Position numbers and translations under genes: made by a program. The notes beneath the pieces are model-generated. The model ran no database searches, was not told the DNA's origin, and saw nothing but the letters and a program-made list of their open reading frames with translations. From positions 1 to 5,631 of the forward strand of contig JACMOT010000308.1 in NCBI GenBank assembly GCA_014377915.1: DNA of 5,631 bases, written 5' to 3'. Each line of letters opens with the position of its first letter. The first letter of the stretch is position 1. Shown piece after piece: positions 1 through 5,130 of the stretch. Source of the stretch: Tardiphaga sp. (GTDB lineage Bacteria; Pseudomonadota; Alphaproteobacteria; Rhizobiales; Xanthobacteraceae).

Positions 1-572
1 AAGCCGAAATAGATCGTGCGCGTCGGGCGAAAGCCCTGCCGCGCCAGCCCTTCGGCGGCTTCCAGGATCGAATACAGATTGCCCTTGTCGTCCCACGAGC
101 CGCGGCCCCAGACAAATCCATCCGCGACGACGCCCTGGAACGGCGGGTGCTGCCAGTCCTTTTCGGTGCCGGGCGCCACCGGCACGACATCCTGATGCGC
201 CAGCAAGGCGATCGGTCTCAGCGATGGATCGGAGCCCTGCCAGGTGTAGAGCAGGCTGTGGCCGCCAACGGTCTCGCGCGCGGCCGCCGCATGAAACGCC
301 GGAAAGCTGACGACAAGATGCGCCTGCATGGCGCGCAGCGCGTCGGCAAACGGCTCCGCTTGGGCCGTGCCGGAAATGGTCGGGAATCGGATCGCCTCGG
401 CGAGACGGGCGGCCGCGGCCTGTTCGTCGACCGCTACCCGCGGGATTGGCGTGACCCGCAGCTGTCGCGACGACAGATTGAAGGCATTGAACGCCAGCAC
501 GCCGGAGAGCGCGGCGACCGCAGCTGCGATGACGAGTGCGATGTTACGGATCAGTCTGAGAAGGCGGCGCAT
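1..572 (-). CDS. M20-family zinc metallopeptidase, membrane-anchored (N-terminal part)
   Basis: This is the first 190 codons of a gene that continues past the left edge. The family hydrolyses amide bonds (carboxypeptidase, aminoacylase or N-acyl-amino-acid hydrolase activities) with a two-zinc centre; the substrate cannot be told here. Seen: a basic start (MRRLLRLIRN), then a hydrophobic segment at about residues 11-31 suggesting a signal anchor with the catalytic part outside the membrane. The first metal motif is LLAHQDVVPV, with His126 as likely zinc ligand and Asp128 as its partner. WGRGSWDDKGN supplies the bridging Asp161. The C-terminal ligands and the dimerisation (lid) domain lie outside the window. 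The lead-in and spacing resemble the PM20D1/carboxypeptidase S branch, usually near 450-500 residues. I chose the ATG at 572-570 because the next ATG upstream (579) is out of frame; no strong Shine-Dalgarno is visible. The gene lies downstream of ppa on the same strand but is separated from it by repeat A, so it is probably transcribed separately. Confidence 0.88.
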   Translation of the reverse strand, partial: MRRLLRLIRNIALVIAAAVAALSGVLAFNAFNLSSRQLRVTPIPRVAVDEQAAAARLAEAIRFPTISGTAQAEPFADALRAMQAHLVVSFPAFHAAAARETVGGHSLLYTWQGSDPSLRPIALLAHQDVVPVAPGTEKDWQHPPFQGVVADGFVWGRGSWDDKGNLYSILEAAEGLARQGFRPTRTIYFG

Positions 573-650
573 CGAGCATCCCGGCATCGGTTGTCCCGTG
601 CGCAGGCTAGCGATGTTCCATGATCGTTACGAGACGCCGCGCGCGGTCGC

Positions 651-776
651 GTTTCCCGGACGCGGTGCAGCGTTCTTCACGCTGCTCCGCGGAGCCGGGA
701 TCCCGGTTGCCTGAAACCGGACCCCGGATCAGCAGCGCGCCACGCTGCGAGCGCAGCGCGTTGCGCTGCGCCCGGG
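651..776 (+). repeat. Composite palindromic intergenic repeat, copy A (two hairpin units)
   Basis: Unit 1 (651-708) matches copy B at 4989-5046, in inverted orientation, at 51 of 58 positions without gaps by hand alignment. It folds as an imperfect hairpin: 654-659 pairs with 695-700, 661-665 with 687-691, and 667-673 with 679-685, around a TCTTC loop. Unit 2 (about 720-776) holds a perfect 9-bp stem, 751-759 with 763-771, with a 3-nt loop. The element sits between ppa and the M20 gene, which share a strand, so its hairpins could also stop or protect the ppa transcript. The type resembles small intergenic mosaic elements of Rhizobiales such as RIME; family identity is not established. Confidence 0.82.
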
Positions 777-792
777 CACAAGAGTGCTCGGC

Positions 793-1326
793 CTATTTCC
801 CGGCCTTGGCGCGTTCCATGCCTTCGAGGATCAGGCGGTGGGCATCGGCGGCATCACCCCAACGTACCACCTTGACCCATTTGCCGGGCTCGAGATCCTT
901 GTAGTGCTCGAAGAAATGCTGGATCTGCTGCAACGTGATTTCCGGCAGGTCGCTGTAGTTCTTCACCTTGTCGTAGCGCTGGGTCAGCTTCGAGGTCGGC
1001 ACCGCGATGATCTTCTCGTCGTGGCCGGCCTCGTCTTCCATCAGCAGCACACCGACCGGGCGGCAGCTCATCACGGCGCCGGGCACGATGGCGCGGGTAT
1101 TGGCCACCAGCACGTCGCAGGGATCGCCATCGCCGGACAGCGTATGCGGGATGAAGCCGTAATTACCGGGATAACGCATCGGCGTGTAGAGAAAGCGATC
1201 GACGAACAGCGCGCCGGATTCCTTGTCCATCTCGTATTTGATGGGTTCGCCGCCGACGGCCACCTCGATCACGACATTGACTTCTTGCGGCGCCTTGGCG
1301 CCGATCGGGATTGCCTCAAGGCGCAT
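793..1326 (-). CDS. ppa: Inorganic pyrophosphatase (family I, soluble)
   Basis: Cytoplasmic enzyme that hydrolyses pyrophosphate to two phosphates and so pulls biosynthetic reactions such as aminoacylation and nucleic acid synthesis forward. The protein has 177 residues, the usual length for bacterial family I enzymes, which commonly form hexamers. The signature [10 protein letters not shown] is intact with Asp66 and Asp71; Asp98 and Asp103 complete the metal site. Lys30, Glu32, Arg44, Tyr56, Lys105, Tyr142 and Lys143 all fall one residue after the known E. coli active-site positions, so the enzyme should be active. I start it at the ATG at 1326-1324, preceded by GGAG (plus-strand positions 1333-1336) with a 6-nt spacer. 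The frame stays open upstream to 1539, but that extension overlaps the acetyltransferase gene and lacks family homology. A co-directional GNAT gene lies 100 bp upstream. Repeat A follows the stop codon by about 16 bp and may act as the 3' hairpin. Confidence 0.97.
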   Translation of the reverse strand: MRLEAIPIGAKAPQEVNVVIEVAVGGEPIKYEMDKESGALFVDRFLYTPMRYPGNYGFIPHTLSGDGDPCDVLVANTRAIVPGAVMSCRPVGVLLMEDEAGHDEKIIAVPTSKLTQRYDKVKNYSDLPEITLQQIQHFFEHYKDLEPGKWVKVVRWGDAADAHRLILEGMERAKAGK

Positions 1327-1426
1327 CGGAAACTCCAGATTTGTAGGACAGGTCGCGAGAGGCGTAGCCGAGCCAAGGCCCGGATTCAACGCCCGCGACG
1401 CATGAAGGAGGGGGAAGATTGAAGGC

Positions 1427-1936
1427 TCAATGGTTCCAGGCGAAGGCGACCTTGTCGAGCGATTTCGGCCCGAAGCGCTCCGAGGAGCGGGCGACCATCT
1501 TGCCGCCGAGCGCGCGGTAAAATTCGGTGGCGCCCTCATTATCGGACAGCGCCCAGATCACCATGCTCTTCAACCCGCTCTGCACCAGATCGCGCTTGGC
1601 GGAAGCGAACAGCCGGCGGCCGAAGCCGAGGCCCTGAAATTCCGGGCGCAGATAAAGCTCGTAGATCTCGCCTTCGAAATGCAGGCTGCGGGCGCGGTTG
1701 CGGCCGTAATTGGCGTAGCCGGCCACCTTGTCGCCGAAGCACAGCACGCTGACGCGGCTGCCCTTGCGGATCGCCGATTCCCACCATTGCGGGCCACGGC
1801 GATTGATCAGCTTTTCCAGCTCCGGGCCAGGGATCAAACCCTGATAGGCCGAGCGCCAGGCTTCGTCATGGGTGGAAGCCACCGCGGACGCATCCGCGGT
1901 CTTGGCCGGTCGAACCTCGATCAGGTTTGTGCTCAT
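1427..1936 (-). CDS. GNAT-family N-acetyltransferase
   Basis: Predicted acetyl-CoA-dependent acetyltransferase of 169 residues, cytoplasmic, substrate unknown. The fold reads in order: an N-terminal strand ([10 protein letters not shown], residues 6-15); a helix ending in [11 protein letters not shown] (26-36), which is typical of many GNAT proteins; the central strands with GYANY (73-77); [20 protein letters not shown] (90-109), holding the acetyl-CoA pyrophosphate loop Q101-G-L-G-F-G-R107; and motif B with N133 and the F139-Y140 pair in the [10 protein letters not shown] stretch. I chose the ATG at 1936-1934 because family members start close to this point. A TTG at 1972 would add 12 residues, and neither start has a clear Shine-Dalgarno. 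It lies upstream of ppa on the same strand with 100 bp between, so readthrough into ppa is possible but tight coupling is not suggested. A small dyad at 1980-1998 lies just upstream. Confidence 0.9.
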   Translation of the reverse strand: MSTNLIEVRPAKTADASAVASTHDEAWRSAYQGLIPGPELEKLINRRGPQWWESAIRKGSRVSVLCFGDKVAGYANYGRNRARSLHFEGEIYELYLRPEFQGLGFGRRLFASAKRDLVQSGLKSMVIWALSDNEGATEFYRALGGKMVARSSERFGPKSLDKVAFAWNH

Positions 1937-1979
1937 GGAGATGATCAAAGCAAGTCGGCGCCCGCTGTTCAAGCTCCAT

Positions 1980-1998
1980 CGTTAATTATCGGTTAACG
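1980..1998. promoter_or_regulatory. Small dyad upstream of the GNAT gene (possible operator)
   Basis: CGTTAA at 1980-1985 is mirrored by TTAACG at 1993-1998 with a 7-nt spacer, in an AT-rich patch 44-62 nt before the GNAT start codon. On the minus strand a GATAAT box (1990-1985) falls inside it, so it could overlap a promoter. A 6-bp arm is short and may be chance; no regulator can be named. Confidence 0.25.
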
Positions 1999-2292
1999 TG
2001 TGGATTTCGGGCATCAGTCGACGGTCAAGGTGTATCGAAAAAGCACAGACTTTGACCCACCGCGCATTTCCGCCGGGTTTTTTCCGCATGGAGTCCCAAA
2101 GTGAATCATGCTGCGACCGCACAAAGGTTTGACCAGAAGCAGAACCGGATTGATTCGCGGTGTGTAGTCCGGCCATGGCGTAACCCGACTTGATCCGGCA
2201 GCTTGCATCGGGATCGCGCCTAGCGATCGAAGCCAATGGGCCTGCAAATGTCGCAGGGAGAACATAACGCCGATGCCGCGCCCCACCGACCA

Positions 2293-2323
2293 TTACCAGA
2301 AGTTACTGGAATACCTCTATAAT
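2293..2323 (+). promoter_or_regulatory. Candidate sigma-70-type promoter of the DCC-protein gene
   Basis: A consensus TATAAT lies at 2318-2323, with TTACCA at 2293-2298 as a weak -35 and a 19-bp spacer. Transcription would start near 2330, giving a leader of about 30 nt before the ATG at 2360. The -10 is a full match in otherwise GC-rich DNA, but the -35 and spacer are poor, so this is tentative. Confidence 0.35.
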
Positions 2324-2359
2324 TGCCTCTGAGGTCGTCCCCCTCAAACCGGAAGTGCC

Positions 2360-2806
2360 ATGATAGCTGACGCGCGAAAATTCCGTGGTGCCGCGGCCGC
2401 CACGCTTTGGCCGGACGATGACATCATCCTCTATGATGGCGTCTGCGTGTTCTGCTCGCACTGGGTCCGCTTCATCGCCACGCGCGACACCGATCGCCGG
2501 TTCCGCTTCACCGCGATCCAGTCCGGCTACGGCACCCGGCTGGCGCGCGCCCTCGGCATCGACCCCGAAGATCCCGACAGCAACGCGGTCATCCATGGCG
2601 GCACCGCGCATTTCAGATCGGACGGCGCGCTGACCGTGCTGTCGCAACTGCCCGGCTGGCACTGGGCCGGCAGGCTGCGCGCTCTGCCGCGCTGGCTGCG
2701 CGACCCCGTCTACAATCTGGTCGCCAGGAACCGCTACCGGATTTTTGGACGCAGCGAGGCCTGCATGGTGCCGGATGCGGGAATGAGAGCGAGAGTGATC
2801 GAATAG
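2360..2806 (+). CDS. DCC-family (DUF393) thiol-disulfide oxidoreductase-like protein
   Basis: A 148-residue protein of the DCC/DUF393 (YuxK-like) family, thioredoxin-like proteins predicted to exchange thiols and disulfides. The physiological partner is unknown. The family motif DxxCxxC is intact near the N terminus as YDGVCVFC (Asp26, Cys29, Cys32). The C-terminal family block follows: a Pro-Arg-Trp region at 110-112, then VARNRYRIFGR at 121-131 and a third cysteine at 135. No signal peptide or long hydrophobic segment is visible, so it is probably cytoplasmic. The ATG at 2360 is preceded by GGAAG at 2351-2355 with a 4-nt gap, a fair ribosome-binding site; a 20-residue lead-in precedes the first strand. 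It seems to be a single-gene unit with its own promoter. Its stop is 5 bp from the stop of the convergent amine oxidase gene, and no terminator is visible between them. Confidence 0.92.
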   Translation: MIADARKFRGAAAATLWPDDDIILYDGVCVFCSHWVRFIATRDTDRRFRFTAIQSGYGTRLARALGIDPEDPDSNAVIHGGTAHFRSDGALTVLSQLPGWHWAGRLRALPRWLRDPVYNLVARNRYRIFGRSEACMVPDAGMRARVIE

Positions 2807-2811
2807 CTCAA

Positions 2812-4062
2812 CTACACTTCCAGATGCGCCGTTTCCAATATTTCCTCCGCCGCCCGTTCGCCACTGTCTCTTGCGCCATGCGCGGTGGAGAAAAAATGCG
2901 CCGACGTCGCCTCTCCCGCGAAAAACAGCCGGCCATCGACCGGCGCGGCGAGGACGGCGCGGGCTTCGGCGTGGCCGGGCATCGCGGCGGAATAGGCGCC
3001 CTGCGCAAAGGCATCATGGCCCCAGCGTGATTCGGCGAGCGGCCTGAGCCTGCCGCGGTAGCTGGAGCCGAGCAGCGCGACCACTTCCTCGATCGCCTGG
3101 GCGCCGAGCGCGCCGTCGCCGGCGTCTTCCAGCTCGCGGGCAAAACCGCCGCCAAAAAAGCCTTCGATGCAGGGATAGCCGAACGGCCGGATCTGGTAGC
3201 TGCCGACGCCGACGCGGTCGGTGGCGCCGCGCAGCCCGGCATCATTCGGCAGGTCGCCGGCGCCGTCGAGCGCCAGCATCACCTTGTTGTTGGTGCCGAG
3301 CGGCAGGCCGCGCGCGGCATCGACCTTGGCCGGCAGCGCCGGGCTGAACCGGATGCTTTCGCTGGCGAGCAGATTGCTCGGCACCGTGACGATTACTTTG
3401 GCGGCGCTCAGCGTGCCCCGCGAGGTTTCGATTTTGACGCGCGCGCCGGCATGGTCGATCAGCGTCACTTGGGTGTCCCGCGACACCGGACACGGCGCGC
3501 CATAGGCGGAGATCAACGCGCCATAGCCGGCGGGCAGCCGCCAATTGATTTCGGTGTCCTCATAGGCATCCATGTCATGCAGCGAGACGCGGTCGAGTTC
3601 GACGCCGTTGATATAGGTGCTGACGGCATCGATCATCGGATTCCAGCGATTGCCGGGCTCCAGGCAGCTGCTGGCCGGTGCGTCGTCGTCGCGCTCCGCG
3701 GCCGCTTCGGCGCGATCATAGAAGGCGTCGATGGCGCCAAAGAAATCGATCCGGTCCGCCTTCGGGAAGGTCGTCTCATAGCTGCCCTCGCGCCACGGCG
3801 CGCGGGCCTTGTTGATCTCGAAGCCGAGCCGCTGCGCGATGGCGACAAAGGAATTCCTGTCGGCGGAATGCAGCCAGCCGCAGCCCATGTCGAACGGAAT
3901 GCCCGGCGCCGCCAGAACGGTATGGGCGCGGCCGCCGATCCGGTCGCGCGCTTCCAGCACGATCACCGACAGGCCGGAATCTTTCAACGCGTGGGCGGCG
4001 CCGAGCCCGGCGGCGCCCGCGCCGATAATGGCGACATCGACTTCGGACGGCAGCTTTGTCAT
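2812..4062 (-). CDS. Flavin-containing amine oxidase family protein
   Basis: FAD-dependent oxidoreductase of 416 residues in the monoamine/polyamine oxidase superfamily, expected to oxidise an amine to an imine with flavin as acceptor; the substrate is not predictable. Seen: the Rossmann dinucleotide motif VAIIGAGAAGLGAA (residues 10-23, G14-x-G16-x-x-G19); Glu37 in VLEARDRIGGR, for the adenosine ribose; and the C-terminal FAD motif LFFAGEATS (379-387) followed by TAHGARDSG (393-401). Lys260 in GTNNKVMLAL fits the conserved flavin-facing lysine of these oxidases. SRWGHDAFAQGAYS (345-358) is the usual late family block. No secretion signal precedes the Rossmann strand, so it is probably cytoplasmic. 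I prefer the ATG at 4062 because it puts the Rossmann strand at the usual distance; a TTG at 4098 would add 12 residues. No start has a good Shine-Dalgarno, and the start lies in a tandem duplication. It is divergent from the GST-like gene. Confidence 0.92.
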   Translation of the reverse strand: MTKLPSEVDVAIIGAGAAGLGAAHALKDSGLSVIVLEARDRIGGRAHTVLAAPGIPFDMGCGWLHSADRNSFVAIAQRLGFEINKARAPWREGSYETTFPKADRIDFFGAIDAFYDRAEAAAERDDDAPASSCLEPGNRWNPMIDAVSTYINGVELDRVSLHDMDAYEDTEINWRLPAGYGALISAYGAPCPVSRDTQVTLIDHAGARVKIETSRGTLSAAKVIVTVPSNLLASESIRFSPALPAKVDAARGLPLGTNNKVMLALDGAGDLPNDAGLRGATDRVGVGSYQIRPFGYPCIEGFFGGGFARELEDAGDGALGAQAIEEVVALLGSSYRGRLRPLAESRWGHDAFAQGAYSAAMPGHAEARAVLAAPVDGRLFFAGEATSAHFFSTAHGARDSGERAAEEILETAHLEV

Positions 4063-4077
4063 CGCAGCTTTGTCATC
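4050..4077. repeat. Perfect 14-bp tandem duplication over the amine oxidase start codon
   Basis: GCAGCTTTGTCATC occurs twice back to back (4050-4063 and 4064-4077). On the minus strand this duplicates the initiation sequence ATGACAAAGCTGC. The upstream ATG (4076-4074) opens a five-codon ORF ending in TGA at 4061-4059, which overlaps the downstream ATG (4062) as ATGA. Fourteen is not a multiple of three, so only the downstream copy is in frame with the oxidase. Confidence 0.9.
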
Positions 4078-4160
4078 GGGCGTTCGGCTTTGCGGCAAGG
4101 CGCGGAGGTGACATCATCACCGGCTCACGCGTGAATGGCGTGTCGACTGGATATCGTGTG

Positions 4161-4177
4161 GCTTGAATTATTCAAGC
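4161..4177. promoter_or_regulatory. Perfect 17-bp palindrome, candidate operator
   Basis: GCTTGAAT and ATTCAAGC flank a single central T at 4169, giving 8-bp perfect arms. It lies 49 nt before the GST-like start codon and about 100 bp before the amine oxidase start, in the divergent intergenic region. Each strand contains TTGAAT, similar to a -35 box, so a regulator bound here could affect both genes. The short symmetric form fits a dimeric helix-turn-helix repressor; no regulator gene is in the window. Confidence 0.45.
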
Positions 4178-4225
4178 GCCGGCGATGTCGCGCCCCTTCC
4201 AAAGCCTTGCAGGAAAGATGGTTCC

Positions 4226-4894
4226 ATGGCCCACCCCACCGATTTCGAACTCTATGGTTTCTGGCGAACCTCGGCGACCTACCGGGTGCGGGTAGCGCTC
4301 CATCTGAAGGGGCTGCGCGCCGAAGAGCGCGTCATCAACCTCGATGCCGGCGAGCAGCTCAGCCCGGAATTTCTGGCGATCAATCCGCTCGGAGCGATTC
4401 CGGCGCTGGTCGAGCGCGGCCATCCGCCGCTGACGCAATCGCTGGCGATTCTCGAATTCCTCGACGAGACCCACCCCGCCCCGCCGCTGCTGCCAGCCGA
4501 TCCGCATGGCCGCGCCCGGGTGCGCTCGATCGCCGCGATGCTGGCCGGCGATACCCATCCGCTGATCACCCCAAGGGTGCGGAAATATCTCGCCGGCGTC
4601 GGCGGCTTCGACGACGCCGCGATCAAGGCCTGGATGACGCACTGGTTCGGCGCCGGCCTGGCCGCGGTGGAGCAGCGGCTGGCGAGCGAGGCCGCCACCG
4701 GCGCGTTCTGCCACGGCGAGACGATCACGATCGCCGACATCTGCCTCGGCAGCATCACGGTACTGGCGCGGGTCAACAAACTCACCCTGCCGCCGCTGCC
4801 GACCATCGACCGCATCATGGCGCGCTGCGAGGCGCTGGAGGCCTTTGCCAAGGCCGATCCGCTGAAGCAGGAGGGCGCGCCAAAGGCGGCATAA
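4226..4894 (+). CDS. maiA: Zeta-class glutathione S-transferase / maleylacetoacetate isomerase-like
   Basis: A 222-residue two-domain glutathione S-transferase, close in pattern to maleylacetoacetate isomerase, which converts maleylacetoacetate to fumarylacetoacetate with glutathione in tyrosine/phenylalanine breakdown. Seen: the active-site region FWRTSATYRVRVALHLKGL (residues 12-30), the zeta-class SSC-type loop written here as T15-S16-A17; the cis-proline in GAIPALV (Pro59); and LTQSLAILEFLDETHP (69-84), where Gln71 and Ser72 should bind the glutathione gamma-glutamyl group. The helical domain follows, with the GETITIADICLG motif (about 170-182) that carries the conserved N-capping Asp. 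I start at the ATG at 4226 because it gives the usual short lead-in, with AGGA at 4211 upstream. An in-frame TTG at 4163 lies inside the palindrome and adds non-conserved sequence. No hmgA, fahA or other tyrosine-pathway gene is next to it, so the exact substrate is less sure than the family. Repeat B follows the stop. Confidence 0.85.
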   Translation: MAHPTDFELYGFWRTSATYRVRVALHLKGLRAEERVINLDAGEQLSPEFLAINPLGAIPALVERGHPPLTQSLAILEFLDETHPAPPLLPADPHGRARVRSIAAMLAGDTHPLITPRVRKYLAGVGGFDDAAIKAWMTHWFGAGLAAVEQRLASEAATGAFCHGETITIADICLGSITVLARVNKLTLPPLPTIDRIMARCEALEAFAKADPLKQEGAPKAA

Positions 4895-4910
4895 TGCAAA
4901 TTGTTCATCG

Positions 4911-5047
4911 CTCCCCGGACGCCGTGCGGCGGGCCGCGTTCGCGGCCTGATGCACCGCGGAGCCGGGGCCGCGGTTTGGCGCGGAAGAAACCGGGATCCC
5001 AGATCCGCGCAGCAGCGTGAAGAACGCCGCGGCGCATCCGGGAAACC
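4911..5047 (-). repeat. Composite palindromic intergenic repeat, copy B (two hairpin units, inverted)
   Basis: Read on the minus strand, 5046-4989 is the same unit 1 as copy A (51 of 58 identical), including the shared blocks GTTTCCCGGA, CGTTCTTCACGCTGCT and GGGATCCCGGTT. Unit 2 (4911-4978) differs in sequence from that of copy A but has the same plan: an outer pairing of CCCCGG (4913-4918) with CCGGGG (4963-4968), and an inner hairpin GGCCGC/GCGGCC (4932-4937 with 4942-4947, 4-nt loop). It fills the space between the convergent GST-like gene and typA. It may serve as a 3' hairpin for the GST transcript, which has no T-tailed terminator of its own before 5074. Confidence 0.82.
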
Positions 5048-5073
5048 AACTTGCAACCTTCAGCCCCCCAACA

Positions 5074-5101
5074 AAAATGCCCGGCGCGAGCCGGGCATTT
5101 T
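5074..5101 (-). terminator. Intrinsic terminator of typA (possibly bidirectional)
   Basis: A perfect 12-bp stem (5074-5085 with 5090-5101) closes a 4-nt loop (GCGA on the plus strand). The core is GCCCGGC/GCCGGGC flanked by A and T runs. On the minus strand the stem ends in five Ts and begins 29 nt after the typA stop, which fits termination of typA. On the plus strand it ends in four Ts, so it could also stop transcription coming from the GST-like gene through repeat B. Confidence 0.93.
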
Positions 5102-5130
5102 CGTAACGGATCACCAAAAGCAGCGATGGC

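Larger units (their letters stand above)
1973..2359. other. Gene-poor intergenic region between divergent GNAT and DCC-protein genes
   Basis: About 387 bp separate the two divergent starts. GC content and third-position GC drop visibly compared with the flanking genes. Minus-strand frames 1982-2293 and 2014-2286 are open, but neither has a Shine-Dalgarno, recognisable motifs or the GC-rich third positions of the neighbours. Visible items are the dyad at 1980-1998, a T6 run at 2078-2083 preceded by only a weak stem, a dyad GATCGC/GCGATC at 2212-2217 and 2223-2228 (5-nt spacer), and the promoter-like boxes near 2293-2323. It probably holds promoters for both genes. A small RNA or a decayed gene cannot be excluded. 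Confidence 0.6.

Noticed and set aside
147..714. Plus-strand frames over the M20 gene and repeat A
   Set aside because: The minus strand encodes clear M20 metal-binding motifs. The tail of one plus frame (FFTLLRGAGIPV) is only a translation of repeat A, mirrored by FFTLLRGSGIPV from repeat B.
1327..1539. N-terminal extension of the ppa reading frame up to 1539
   Set aside because: The added residues overlap the GNAT gene in another frame and lack pyrophosphatase homology. The ATG at 1326 has a good GGAG site and gives the family's normal length.
2078..2083. T6 run as an intrinsic terminator
   Set aside because: The preceding stem has only about four matched pairs and no plus-strand gene ends upstream of it.
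1982..2293. 103-codon minus-strand frame as a gene
   Set aside because: There is no Shine-Dalgarno and no recognisable motif, and third positions lack the strong GC bias of neighbours. It is kept only as part of the unexplained region.
3451..4134. 227-codon plus-strand frame opposite the amine oxidase gene
   Set aside because: It is a GC-rich antisense shadow. The minus-strand frame has all the FAD amine oxidase motifs over its full length.
4163..4225. TTG start giving 21 extra residues on the GST-like protein
   Set aside because: The TTG lies inside the palindrome, has no ribosome-binding site, and the extra residues are not part of the GST fold.
4172..5056. Long minus-strand open frames opposite the GST-like gene and repeat B
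   Set aside because: They are antisense to a well-supported conserved gene. Their residues are low-complexity Arg/Ala/Gly-rich products of GC-rich DNA, and their N termini are just translated repeat B.
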